From JBJMQS01 sp045802605 (GTDB taxonomy: Bacteria; Planctomycetota; Planctomycetia; Gemmatales; Gemmataceae): 64,000 bases of DNA. The translations under genes and the position numbers were made by a program. Below, in pieces: positions 51,238-58,858 of the stretch (the stretch's first letter is position 1; the number at the start of each line of letters is the position of its first letter). The notes under the pieces were generated by a model that saw nothing but the letters and a program-made list of their open reading frames with translations, was not told the origin of the DNA and did not search any database. The stretch covers positions 1-64,000 of the forward strand of contig JBJMQS010000054.1 in assembly GCA_045802605.1 (NCBI GenBank), in the 5' to 3' direction.

Positions 51238-51810
51238 ATGAGCCAGGTGGATTTTGGGCCCGGACCATCGGTTTTGCACGTCGGTTGCGGGGCGGCCAAT
51301 CCGGAGAAGCTGCATCCCATATTTCGCGGCTGGCGCGAAATCCGCTTCGACATCGATCCGGACGTGAAGCCCGATATTATCGGCGACATCGTTTCGATGA
51401 CCGACGTGCCGGATGCGGCCGTCAATGGCGTCTACTCGTCGCATAACCTCGAACACCTCTATTCACATCAAGTGCCGATCGCACTGCGCGAGTTTTGGCG
51501 GGTGCTCAAGCCGGGCGGCGTCGTGCTTGTGACCATGCCCGATTTGCAGGAAGTGGCCGCCCTTATTGCTCAGGGCAAGCTGGAAGAGGTCGCTTACGTG
51601 TCACCCGCCGGTCCGATTGCTCCATTAGATATCTGTTACGGGTTCCGCGCCGCGATCGAGCGTGGCAACACATTCATGGCGCACCGCACCGGATTCACTG
51701 CGCAAACATTGGGCCAAAAGTTGCACGCGGCCGGGTTCTCGGAGATTCAGCTTGAGCGCGGCAACTTCGCTCTCTGGGGTCGGGCTGTCAAACCGGCCGG
51801 CGTCATTTGA
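51238..51810 (+). CDS. SAM-dependent methyltransferase (class I)
   Basis: 190 residues. VLHVGCGAANPEKLHPIF is the SAM-binding motif I, RFDIDPDVKPDIIGDI motif II, GVYSSHNLEHLYSHQ and EFWRVLKPGGVVLVTMPD are typical of the Methyltransf_11 group. Substrate unknown. ATG at 51238 follows AGAAGG by 7 bases; the upstream open frame starts within the tRNA promoter region and is not used. Its 3' end overlaps the convergent zinc-ribbon gene by 8 bases. Confidence 0.9.
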   Translation: MSQVDFGPGPSVLHVGCGAANPEKLHPIFRGWREIRFDIDPDVKPDIIGDIVSMTDVPDAAVNGVYSSHNLEHLYSHQVPIALREFWRVLKPGGVVLVTMPDLQEVAALIAQGKLEEVAYVSPAGPIAPLDICYGFRAAIERGNTFMAHRTGFTAQTLGQKLHAAGFSEIQLERGNFALWGRAVKPAGVI

Positions 51811-52243
51811 ACCGCGTGAAAACCAAAGCGCATAGTAGGAAAAACAAACAGACCGTTCCCAGCATTCCCATGATCATGCCGAAGATCGCCCGGCCCATGC
51901 CGTGCATCTTTGGATTGCGCTTCATCTCACGAACGGCCATGATCCCGGTGAACAGTGCGAACGGTGCAGGAAGCAAAAGCACCGAGATCAATCCTAAATA
52001 GCCCGACGCGATCGCCCAAATCGATCGGCCCACCGGGATGAGCATGCGCACGACCGCGTCACCGCCTATGCTCTCGGGCTCGGATCGCGGTACCCAATTC
52101 GGTGGCGGCCCGCCGGGCATGTCAGTGCTAACGGTCGGCACCTGGATCGTCGCGGTACATTTCGGGCAGGCGATCGACTTGCCGGCCGCATCGTCGGGGC
52201 CTTTGAGCCGCGCGCCGCATTTGGGGCAATTGACAATGAGCAT
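51803..52243 (-). CDS. Zinc-ribbon DUF4190-like membrane protein
   Basis: 146 residues. N-terminal zinc ribbon (VNCPKCGARLKGP, IACPKCTATIQVP), Pro-rich linker, then two membrane helices (YLGLISVLLLPAPFALFTGI and IFGMIMGMLGTVCLFFLLC) around a VREMKRNPKMHG loop typical of DUF4190. Third of three related small membrane genes in tandem, 11 bases after the GYF gene upstream, so probably one operon. Confidence 0.8.
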   Translation of the reverse strand: MLIVNCPKCGARLKGPDDAAGKSIACPKCTATIQVPTVSTDMPGGPPPNWVPRSEPESIGGDAVVRMLIPVGRSIWAIASGYLGLISVLLLPAPFALFTGIMAVREMKRNPKMHGMGRAIFGMIMGMLGTVCLFFLLCALVFTRFK

Positions 52244-52254
52244 GGGTAAAGTTC

Positions 52255-52809
52255 CTAACGACCTTGCATCGCCCCGCCAATGGCGATCGTAAAGATCGTT
52301 CCATAAATGAGACAGCCGATGAGCATGAACACCGAAGCGATGATCCCGCAGATTTGACCCGCTTGGGTGATGCCCTGCCCCGAAGGATCAATCTCGCCGG
52401 TGCGCATCCTTTTCAGATCTTTCGAGCCCATGACCCAGGCCGCAATTCCCAACGGAGCGCACACGACCAAGCTGATCACGCCCAGTGCCAAAATTAGCCC
52501 GCCTCGATGGGGCCGCGTGTATCGGCCCTCGACCATCCATTCGTTCGGCGCGACTGGCATGCCGGTGCGCGGATACTCCTCGACGACTTCCCACTGCTTC
52601 GGCTCCGCGCTGGTTGGCTTGCGCGGTGGCGAGCCGACTGCATCGGGCGGAAAGAGGCCCGGAATGGACGTCGCCGGCATCCAGCTTTGCTGATCCTCCG
52701 ACACCTCATGACCCGGCATCAGTTGGCCGCGATCACGCAGATGTGTGAGCTGTTCGAGCGAGAAGGGTCCGAAGACCTTCTCACCGGTGCCGACATAATA
52801 TTTGGCCAT
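52255..52809 (-). CDS. GYF_2 / DUF4190 domain membrane protein
   Basis: 184 residues. N-terminal GYF_2 domain (YYVGTGEKVFGPFSLEQLTH, LRDRGQLMPGHEVS) that probably binds proline-rich peptides, then a linker and two membrane helices of DUF4190 type (ILALGVISLVVCAPLGIAAW, GIIASVFMLIGCLIYG) around DLKRMRTGEIDPSG. The domain is cytoplasmic by the positive-inside rule. ATG at 52809 places the GYF domain at the N terminus. Function unknown. Confidence 0.8.
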   Translation of the reverse strand: MAKYYVGTGEKVFGPFSLEQLTHLRDRGQLMPGHEVSEDQQSWMPATSIPGLFPPDAVGSPPRKPTSAEPKQWEVVEEYPRTGMPVAPNEWMVEGRYTRPHRGGLILALGVISLVVCAPLGIAAWVMGSKDLKRMRTGEIDPSGQGITQAGQICGIIASVFMLIGCLIYGTIFTIAIGGAMQGR

Positions 52810-52889
52810 GAGGTTGCCCCGCGTGAGCGTGTTAGGAGCAGAGATCGAGTGCACTTAGCCTAAGTTGTCCTCGACGAGTTTCAAGAAAA

Positions 52890-53465
52890 TTACTGCTGCC
52901 GAATTGCGGCGATGACAAACATCAAGGCCATTGCAGCCAGAGGCAGGCCGCCAAAAATTACTCCGAGGACCGCGAACAACTTTTTTCGATTCGATTGAAA
53001 CAGAGCGATCAATCCCAGGATCACCGCAACAAAGTCACCCAGGCAAGCCGCCATGATGCCCAGCACCGCCATTAACAAGACAGGATCTTTTGATGGGTCG
53101 GGTAGCGAACGCCCCACTCGCTCGGCTTCCCTCACGGCGTACACGGCGCCGCAAAAGCAGGCCACAAACATGACACCCATGAGCATCGCCATCACAAATG
53201 ACGTGATGCCCAAACCCGAATGCTTCTTCTCGCCGCCGACCATCATCCACTGAGATGGATCGACGCTGGTTGGCCGAGCAGTTCCAGGAGCATCCGGGGC
53301 AAACATGCCGGGCAGCATCGAAGCCGGCTCCCAACTGATTCCATCCTGCGAGACTTCGTAAGTGGGATGAAGCTGGCCACGGTCGCGCAACTGCGCCAAT
53401 TGAGCGAGCGAGAAGGGCCCGAAGACTTTGTCTTGCACCCGGACTTGGTACATGCCATTCGCCAT
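52890..53465 (-). CDS. GYF_2 domain membrane protein (paralogue)
   Basis: 191 residues. GYF_2 domain (YQVRVQDKVFGPFSLAQLAQ, LRDRGQLHPTYEVS) nearly superimposable on that of the next gene, followed by three to four membrane helices (SFVMAMLMGVMFVACFCGAV, VLLMAVLGIMAACLGDFVAV). It lies 80 bases upstream of the second GYF gene on the same strand, so tandem duplication is likely. Confidence 0.78.
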   Translation of the reverse strand: MANGMYQVRVQDKVFGPFSLAQLAQLRDRGQLHPTYEVSQDGISWEPASMLPGMFAPDAPGTARPTSVDPSQWMMVGGEKKHSGLGITSFVMAMLMGVMFVACFCGAVYAVREAERVGRSLPDPSKDPVLLMAVLGIMAACLGDFVAVILGLIALFQSNRKKLFAVLGVIFGGLPLAAMALMFVIAAIRQQ

Positions 53466-53544
53466 ATGGGGCCTCCAGGCCCAGCCTAGAGGCCCTCGTC
53501 CGCGCGTCAAGCAAGAACGATCAAAGTGTCACGCGCCCAGAGCA

Positions 53545-54315
53545 TTACTCGGGTTTCGCAATGATCTCCCCGACCTTCGGAGCTGGCGGGGCCACAACCG
53601 CTGGCGCGATGACTTCCGGGCGGGAGAAATCGACGGTCGCACGTTGCCCCGGCGTGACCGGCACCTTGCGCGATTGGTCAAACACGCGATCGCCTTGCGT
53701 CCAGCGGACCCGGACTGCATACGCATAATTCCGGCTCGGATCCAACGGTGGCGAAATGAACTCACGCACAGTGCCCCGCGCTTGCATCTCCGATCCTTCA
53801 AGCCAAACCTGCGCATCATCGGTCGGCACGACGATCGCGATTTGCACGGCCGTCTGGCTCGCCATCGGCGGCGGCGCAGTTTCAGTCGCGGCTTGATACG
53901 CCGACGTTGCCAACACCGGCGTGCTCACGACATAGCCCGGGCTGGAATAATAAGCGCCCGATGAGCCGTAGTAATACGGCGAGCCGCCAAGCCACACACC
54001 AACGCTCAGCCCCCGCCCGTAACCATACCCATATCCGTAGGGATAGCCGTACCCACCGTAATGGCCGCCGTGGTAATACCCGCCACCACCGTGATAGTAC
54101 CCACCCCCACCATGGTAATAGCCGCCACCGCCGTGATAGCTTCCCCCGCCGCCGTGGTAACTGCCGCCACCCCCGCCATGGCCTCCGCCACCGCCACTAT
54201 GTCCTCCTCCGCCACCGCCGTGTCCGCCACCACCGCCGTGTTGTGCCTGCAGGGCCGCGGGAAGAGCAACCGCCAGAATCGCCGACATCAGAAATGGAGC
54301 TGTGCGTCGAAACAT
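53545..54315 (-). CDS. Secreted Gly/His/Tyr-rich protein with TIGR03000 domain
   Basis: 256 residues. Signal peptide (MSAILAVALPAALQA). A low-complexity region (about 25-105) consists of GGGGYYHGGG-type tandem repeats, visible also as DNA tandem repeats at about 54060-54240. The C-terminal domain (about 155-240: VQIAIVVPTDDAQVWLEGSE, ISPPLDPSRNYAYAVRVRW) is TIGR03000, a planctomycete-specific domain. Probably surface-located and adhesive or metal-binding, by composition only. Confidence 0.9.
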   Translation of the reverse strand: MFRRTAPFLMSAILAVALPAALQAQHGGGGGHGGGGGGHSGGGGGHGGGGGSYHGGGGSYHGGGGYYHGGGGYYHGGGGYYHGGHYGGYGYPYGYGYGYGRGLSVGVWLGGSPYYYGSSGAYYSSPGYVVSTPVLATSAYQAATETAPPPMASQTAVQIAIVVPTDDAQVWLEGSEMQARGTVREFISPPLDPSRNYAYAVRVRWTQGDRVFDQSRKVPVTPGQRATVDFSRPEVIAPAVVAPPAPKVGEIIAKPE

Positions 54316-54583
54316 GGAGGCCTCGATTCAGTGAAGGGTGTGAGGTGCGGCATTATTGTAACCAGGTAGCGACACATTTGGTGTAGTTCCTGCGAAGTTA
54401 CGCCAAAATGGAGACTTGTTTGGCCACCTGCGCGGTGCGACTGGAACGGCCTTCAAAGATGTTCGTCATTGCCCGCATTTCCAAGCTCCACTTGCGAACA
54501 CACGACCGCGAAGCTCTGCTTCGCCGAACCCGCTGGAGCCGCATACATTTCCTTCAGCCAATTCACCCACCCGGAGCTGCACC

Positions 54584-55144
54584 ATGTCAAAATTCGCAAA
54601 ACTTTCGGTCGCACTGTGTCTGGCGCTGGTAGTCGGCAGCGGAGGCCGCGCCGACGACAAGAAGCCTGAGATGCCCATGGGCAAGCCTGCGGCCGAGCAT
54701 GCGTTCTTCAAGAACTTCGTCGGCGAGTGGGACACGGAAATGGAATCGTTCATGGAGCCGGGCAAGGGAACCAAGCACAAAGGCACCATGACCGGCAAAA
54801 TGATCGGCGACTTCTGGGCCTGCGTGACCGTGAATGGCGACATGGACGGCATGATCTACACCGGGCAAGGCACCTTCGGCTTCGACGCGAAGAAGAAACG
54901 CGCGACCGGCACTTGGGTTGATTCCACGGGCGACTACCTTTGGACCTACGATGGCAAGATTGACGGTAAGAAACTTGTCCTCGATGCGAAAGGCCCATCG
55001 CCGATGGACCCGACCAAGATGATCCAATTCCGCGACACCTGGGATTTCTCCACGGCAGACAAGATGGTGCTGACCAGCGAAGTCGCCGGCCCCGACGGCA
55101 AGATGACGAAGATGATGCAAGCGACCTGCACGCAGAGAAAATAG
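54584..55144 (+). CDS. DUF1579 domain secreted protein
   Basis: 186 residues. Signal peptide (MSKFAKLSVALCLALVVGSG) then FKNFVGEWDTEMESFMEPGK, the typical start of DUF1579, and further strands (GMIYTGQGTFGFDAKKKRAT, GDYLWTYDGKIDGKKLVLDA). A lipocalin-like barrel of unknown ligand. GGAG 8 bases before the ATG supports this start over the long upstream extension. A family A palindrome follows three bases after the stop. Confidence 0.88.
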   Translation: MSKFAKLSVALCLALVVGSGGRADDKKPEMPMGKPAAEHAFFKNFVGEWDTEMESFMEPGKGTKHKGTMTGKMIGDFWACVTVNGDMDGMIYTGQGTFGFDAKKKRATGTWVDSTGDYLWTYDGKIDGKKLVLDAKGPSPMDPTKMIQFRDTWDFSTADKMVLTSEVAGPDGKMTKMMQATCTQRK

Positions 55145-55147
55145 CAT

Positions 55148-55211
55148 TAACGAGCCGGAAGCGTGAGCGACGGTTTTTGAACACACCGTCGCTCACGCTT
55201 CCGGTTCGTTA
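55148..55211. repeat. Family A palindrome, copy 4
   Basis: Arms 55148-55173 (TAACGAGCCGGAAGCGTGAG to CGACGG) and 55186-55211, with one mismatch near the outer end. The variable stem position is G here and pairs with C in the right arm. It lies between the convergent DUF1579 and ICMT-like genes and gives the latter its stop codon. Confidence 0.95.
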
Positions 55212-55811
55212 ATACACTCCCGGCACGAACCGCGAAGTTCGCGCACAGTAGTCCCGATACTCCGAGCCGAACGCTTCGCCGAGCAACTTCTCCTCCGCAC
55301 GGCCCCGTAAGTCGCTGCCGATCACCATGAGTACGAACCCGATCCATACAATCGGCGACGGGATCCAGATCGCACTGCCGAGCGCGAGCATGTTGAGCGC
55401 CATATAGATCGGATGACGGAACAATCGAAACGGCCCGCCGGTCGCGAGGCGATGCCCTTCGTCCAACTTGGCGCGAAAACGCCACGAGTGGAAAAACGCC
55501 AGGGCCCAAACCGCGAGCGCCGCTCCGAGCGCGATCACCGCGCACCCCACCACACTCTGACCGACAAACCAAACCGGAATCTCGTGGCCAAACACGTCCT
55601 GCCCGATGCCCCAATACATGATGCCGAACGCTATCGCGTGAAACCACACGAGCGCTCGTGAATAGGGCGCGGTCTTCTCTTGATTGGTCGCCGGCTCCCC
55701 GCTGGCCATCGGTGACTGGCTGTTGTCTCCGCTGCGAAAGACATAGATCGCGACGCCCAACGACGCCCAGTAAGCGAGATGAGCGAAGTAAATGGCGAAA
55801 GCTGAGTTCAC
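55209..55811 (-). CDS. ICMT/NnrU-like methyltransferase family membrane protein
   Basis: 200 residues with about five membrane helices. The C-terminal motif LATGGPFRLFRHPIYMALNM followed by EEKLLGEAFGSEYRDYCART is the SAM-binding signature of isoprenylcysteine carboxyl methyltransferase-like and PEMT proteins. Bacterial substrates are mostly unknown (lipids or small molecules). GTG start after GGGAG. The TAA stop is the end of the family A palindrome. Confidence 0.85.
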   Translation of the reverse strand: MNSAFAIYFAHLAYWASLGVAIYVFRSGDNSQSPMASGEPATNQEKTAPYSRALVWFHAIAFGIMYWGIGQDVFGHEIPVWFVGQSVVGCAVIALGAALAVWALAFFHSWRFRAKLDEGHRLATGGPFRLFRHPIYMALNMLALGSAIWIPSPIVWIGFVLMVIGSDLRGRAEEKLLGEAFGSEYRDYCARTSRFVPGVY

Positions 55812-55867
55812 TATTGCTCCCGCGAAACATGTTTGGTGAGTGGCATTGTATTTTGGGTGGGGAGTGC

Positions 55868-55966
55868 GACCCCTCCGGGGTCGTTGGTTTTATCTTGGGC
55901 ATCGGTACCGGTGGTGTCGCTGCGCTCAACCACCGGCTAATATTTGTCATCCCGCCGGGATGAAAA
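55868..55966. repeat. Planctomycete-type intergenic repeat with three hairpins
   Basis: GACCCCTCCGGGGTC, then CCGGTGGT with ACCACCGG, then CATCCCGCCGGGATG form consecutive hairpins in about 100 bases. This order recalls a repeat common in planctomycete genomes. It lies between two minus-strand genes. Confidence 0.6.
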
Positions 55967-56018
55967 CCAATCAGTTAGATTGGACCGCACTGTGTAGGAC
56001 TCGAATGCAAGGATTTCT

Positions 56019-56621
56019 CTAGTCGAGCCCCACCGACTTCAGACAGTGGCGAATGGTCGCCTGGACGCGTGGCCAGAGTCGTGACCATTGACTGACTTCG
56101 TGGGCTCTCACGCCGTCGCTGAAGACACGATCCTTGCGATCAAAAGCTATAGTCACCACTCCATCCTTGAGTTCCCATGACATCCTTCGATTTTCGTATT
56201 TTTCATCGCGCTCGTGATTTGGCGGCCCAAGGATATTCAGAACTTCCTCGCGGGTGGTGCTGTTACGAAAATTGGCTACGTCAGCGAGCGTCTTGGCGTT
56301 GGGGGCCCCTGGTGCGTCCGGGCTCAGCAATGGGGTATTATCGCTTTCCAACGAAATGATCTGGCCGTTCGAATTGACACGTACTTCAAACGTTCCATCC
56401 TTCAGATCCCATCTGAGTCTTCGCCACTCCCTCATTATCTTGTCCTCACGAACCGGCGGCCCGAGGATCTGCACGACCTGCTCGCGGTCCATCCCGCCCT
56501 TCACGTTTTTCGCAATCTCAATCGACGGCCCAATTTGAGCGACTACCAGCAGCACCACAACCAGGCACACAGACACGAGCACCAGTATCAGTAAGAGTTT
56601 TTTGCGCCGACTCATGGACAT
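56019..56621 (-). CDS. Membrane-anchored protein with two BamE/SmpA-like repeats
   Basis: 200 residues: MSMSRRKKLLLILVLVSVCL, one membrane helix, then two copies of the BamE-like unit: IAKNVKGGMDREQVVQILGP followed by WRRLRWDLKDGTFEVRVNSN, and FRNSTTREEVLNILGPPNHE followed by NRRMSWELKDGVVTIAFDRK. Same build as the single-domain proteins at 22031 and 22969, showing family expansion and internal duplication. ATG at 56621 follows AGAGG; the longer frame upstream is low-complexity Thr-rich and unlikely. Confidence 0.75.
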   Translation of the reverse strand: MSMSRRKKLLLILVLVSVCLVVVLLVVAQIGPSIEIAKNVKGGMDREQVVQILGPPVREDKIMREWRRLRWDLKDGTFEVRVNSNGQIISLESDNTPLLSPDAPGAPNAKTLADVANFRNSTTREEVLNILGPPNHERDEKYENRRMSWELKDGVVTIAFDRKDRVFSDGVRAHEVSQWSRLWPRVQATIRHCLKSVGLD

Positions 56622-57206
56622 GGGTAATCCTCTGGAGGTCGCGATTTTAGTACGACCGAGCAATGCGAATTGGCCAGCCTGATGTCTGCGCGCAGTACTG
56701 CCTGGGAAAATGCGAGCGGGTGTAGTGGGCGTTTTAGTTGTTGTTGGTGAATCTTCCGCTTCGAGCCGGAGCACGCGCTCCTCTGAACTCTCGATTAAGA
56801 AGTTGACGAAGCTCGCCGCCTTGTGTTTAATGGGCGGCTTTGCCGGGCGAGCAGTGGAATTGGCCGCCCGGTCGTCGCTTGCGGTGGTGGTAGTCGTGGT
56901 GGTGTTCGTCGTGCGACGACCGCAATTGGGCGTGGACCCCACAGAAGTGGAGCACCCGTCTCACAAAGAGTGAGGCGCTCGCCCGCTCGCATCCCCCAGA
57001 ACAGTCCGCAGACATTCTCGTTGACCTCGGCCGCGGCCAACAGGAAATCCCAAGAGCAAATATTTCATACTTTGGGGCGGATGGCAAATGAAAATTGGAA
57101 ATCAAACATCGGTACCATCTGAAATGTCGCGAAAGGAAGCACGGCCTTTATTCGTACTCGCCACTAAACTTGGTGATACAGGATTCACTCAAAGGTCTCT
57201 GCCCGC
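56622..57206. other. Intergenic region, no convincing gene
   Basis: 585 bases upstream of two divergent genes. Overlapping frames on both strands are low complexity (runs of GGT/ACC around 56880-56920) and share no recognisable family. I see a repeated trinucleotide tract but no promoter or structured element worth naming. Confidence 0.4.
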
Positions 57207-57608
57207 ATGTCCGTGTTTTGGTTTACAGTGATTTGCGATAGTGTCCCCGACAATTTCGAAGAGGGGATTGTTCTCGCCGAAGGTCTGGACCCCGAAGGAG
57301 AGCTTGATCGCGAGCAATTGCAATACGCGATCCTCGCACGCGTCTGTTGCTCCGACGCGGCCGAGGCGCAGAGGATTATCGCCGATGCTACGACAGACTT
57401 TCTCCCCATCTCGTTTACCCTCATCGCTGATAATCCGAAAGACATCGTCCGCGCCGAACGCCGGCTCACTCGGGTGCTGACGGATGGCGACGCGTCGATC
57501 CACGATCGCTTCATCGGTTTCAGTCGCGGACCCAATGCCCCGACCGGGCAAGCCCACGAAATCATCGAAATGAGTGTGCGACGGCGGCGCTGGCAGTTTT
57601 GGCGATGA
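57207..57608 (+). CDS. Hypothetical protein
   Basis: 133 residues, acidic N-terminal half and basic end: MSVFWFTVICDSVPDNFEEG, IVLAEGLDPEGELDREQLQY, AILARVCCSDAAEAQRIIAD, ending RRRRWQFWR. Soluble, no known domain. Composition is protein-like, and I prefer this strand to the overlapping minus-strand frame (57189-57671). AAGG lies 11 bases before the ATG. Confidence 0.6.
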   Translation: MSVFWFTVICDSVPDNFEEGIVLAEGLDPEGELDREQLQYAILARVCCSDAAEAQRIIADATTDFLPISFTLIADNPKDIVRAERRLTRVLTDGDASIHDRFIGFSRGPNAPTGQAHEIIEMSVRRRRWQFWR

Positions 57609-57741
57609 TGGCTCGGGGAGTTCTCGACCTGCGGTTTGTTTTGCAGGCCACCCGATAGCCAAGATTGCCACGCTTCGCCTCGTTGCTCCTCGATGCTAGA
57701 ATCAACACTAGTTGCGATGCTATCGGCCCAGTGGAACGGCC

Positions 57742-57993
57742 ATGTCCGACATCTTCTCCGATCAATTAGCGAGTGATGCCGAACGCATTTACCACACGCG
57801 CCTTCGGCCGATATTAGAGCCGGCGCACGGCGATGAATTTGTGGCCATTGAGCCGCAGTCGGGCGACTATTTCTTGGGCCGAACCTTAAGCGAGGCCGTG
57901 GGAGCGGCTCGGAAAGGCTATCCCGATCGGCTCGCTCACGTCATGCGCGTGAGTCATCCGGCCGCTCTTCATTTCGGCGTTCACATCCGATGA
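57742..57993 (+). CDS. Small protein coupled to retropepsin-like gene
   Basis: 83 residues: MSDIFSDQLASDAERIYHTR, LRPILEPAHGDEFVAIEPQS, GDYFLGRTLSEAVGAARKGY. Resembles small DUF-type proteins commonly encoded just before an aspartyl-protease-like gene. The stop overlaps the next start by four bases (ATGA at 57990-57993). TAGAAT at 57698-57703 is a possible -10. The pair looks like a two-gene module; antitoxin-like behaviour cannot be shown. Confidence 0.7.
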   Translation: MSDIFSDQLASDAERIYHTRLRPILEPAHGDEFVAIEPQSGDYFLGRTLSEAVGAARKGYPDRLAHVMRVSHPAALHFGVHIR

Positions 57994-58352
57994 AAGGCAC
58001 GGTCGATGGTGCCGGTCGAGCATTGATCGGTATTGAAATCGATGCGCCGCCTCATACCCCGACGACGATTCAGGCGTGGATAGACACCGGCTTCACCGGC
58101 GAGTTGGCGTTGCCTCAAAAGATAATTGACGACATGGGGCTGACCCATTCGGGATCTGTCGCCGCGGTTTTGGCCGACGGTACCCAAATCGCACTGAAGA
58201 CCTACACCTGTATTGTGATGTGGTTCGGCCAAGCACGACAACTCGAGGTTGTCGCGACTCCGGCGATCACCCATTGTTGGGCGTCGGGCTTCTTTTGGAC
58301 CGTGAACTTCGAATTGACTATCGATTCAAGTCAATCACCATTTCGTAATTGA
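57990..58352 (+). CDS. Retropepsin-like aspartyl protease family protein
   Basis: 120 residues. AWIDTGFTGELALPQKIIDD contains the D-T-G active-site triplet and the following hydrophobic segment of retroviral-type (clan AA) aspartyl proteases, followed by ALKTYTCIVMWFGQ. Such single-domain proteins would act as dimers. Function in bacteria is unknown. Translationally coupled to the 83-residue gene. A second, unrelated-in-context member is at 63340. Confidence 0.82.
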   Translation: MKGTVDGAGRALIGIEIDAPPHTPTTIQAWIDTGFTGELALPQKIIDDMGLTHSGSVAAVLADGTQIALKTYTCIVMWFGQARQLEVVATPAITHCWASGFFWTVNFELTIDSSQSPFRN

Positions 58353-58391
58353 GGACACTTGGACCGTCGATTTGACGATTCTAGATCGCGT

Positions 58392-58658
58392 TCACCCAAA
58401 ATACTCGCGCACCTTCTTCTCAATCGTCGCGCAGGGGACCAAGAAGGGTTTGTCGGTGATGGTCACGGTGACCACATTGCCGCTCACAGTGTATTGGCCG
58501 GCGATGGAGCCCATGACGGGCACTTGGCCGGAAAATGAACCGCCGTTGGCGTTGCCGGTGAAGGTGCCGCCAGCGGCGGTGATTTGGGATTTGGCGCGGT
58601 CGAACGCGCTTTGCAGATCGCCGGTAACCGTGATTTGAAATGGATCGCAGCGGGCCAT
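58392..58658 (-). CDS. Small hypothetical protein
   Basis: 88 residues: MARCDPFQITVTGDLQSAFD, RAKSQITAAGGTFTGNANGG, SFSGQVPVMGSIAGQYTVSG, ending TIEKKVREYFG. Compact, beta-rich by appearance; AAGGAAACACC precedes the ATG. I recall no named family. The frame is distinct from the repeat B element just upstream. Confidence 0.65.
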   Translation of the reverse strand: MARCDPFQITVTGDLQSAFDRAKSQITAAGGTFTGNANGGSFSGQVPVMGSIAGQYTVSGNVVTVTITDKPFLVPCATIEKKVREYFG

Positions 58659-58684
58659 GGTGTTTCCTTCACGGTGGTTTTGAA

Positions 58685-58760
58685 GACCGTCGAGGCGTCA
58701 GCCCGACGTGGAAGACTCTCAAGCCTCAAACACGTCGGGCTGACGCCGCGACGCTCTTTT
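58685..58760. repeat. Family B palindrome, copy 2
   Basis: GTCGAGGCGTCAGCCCGACG and its complement, arms 58685-58710 and 58731-58760, one mismatch in the outer part. It lies upstream of the PEP-CTERM gene. Confidence 0.9.
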
Positions 58761-58858
58761 GATTTCTTATCGTGTGGGATGAGTTTCGCAAACTCGCTTG
58801 TTCGTCTTGTTTCCAAGTGATTTTTGCCTACGACAGAGGCAACTCCGGAGTCCAAACA

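Noticed and set aside
56710..57122. Frames on both strands upstream of 57207
   Set aside because: Low-complexity runs (Val or Thr tracts from GGT/ACC repeats) and no start signals; they read as random.
57189..57671. 160-residue minus-strand frame
   Set aside because: Overlaps the more protein-like plus-strand frame at 57207-57608 and has weaker composition.
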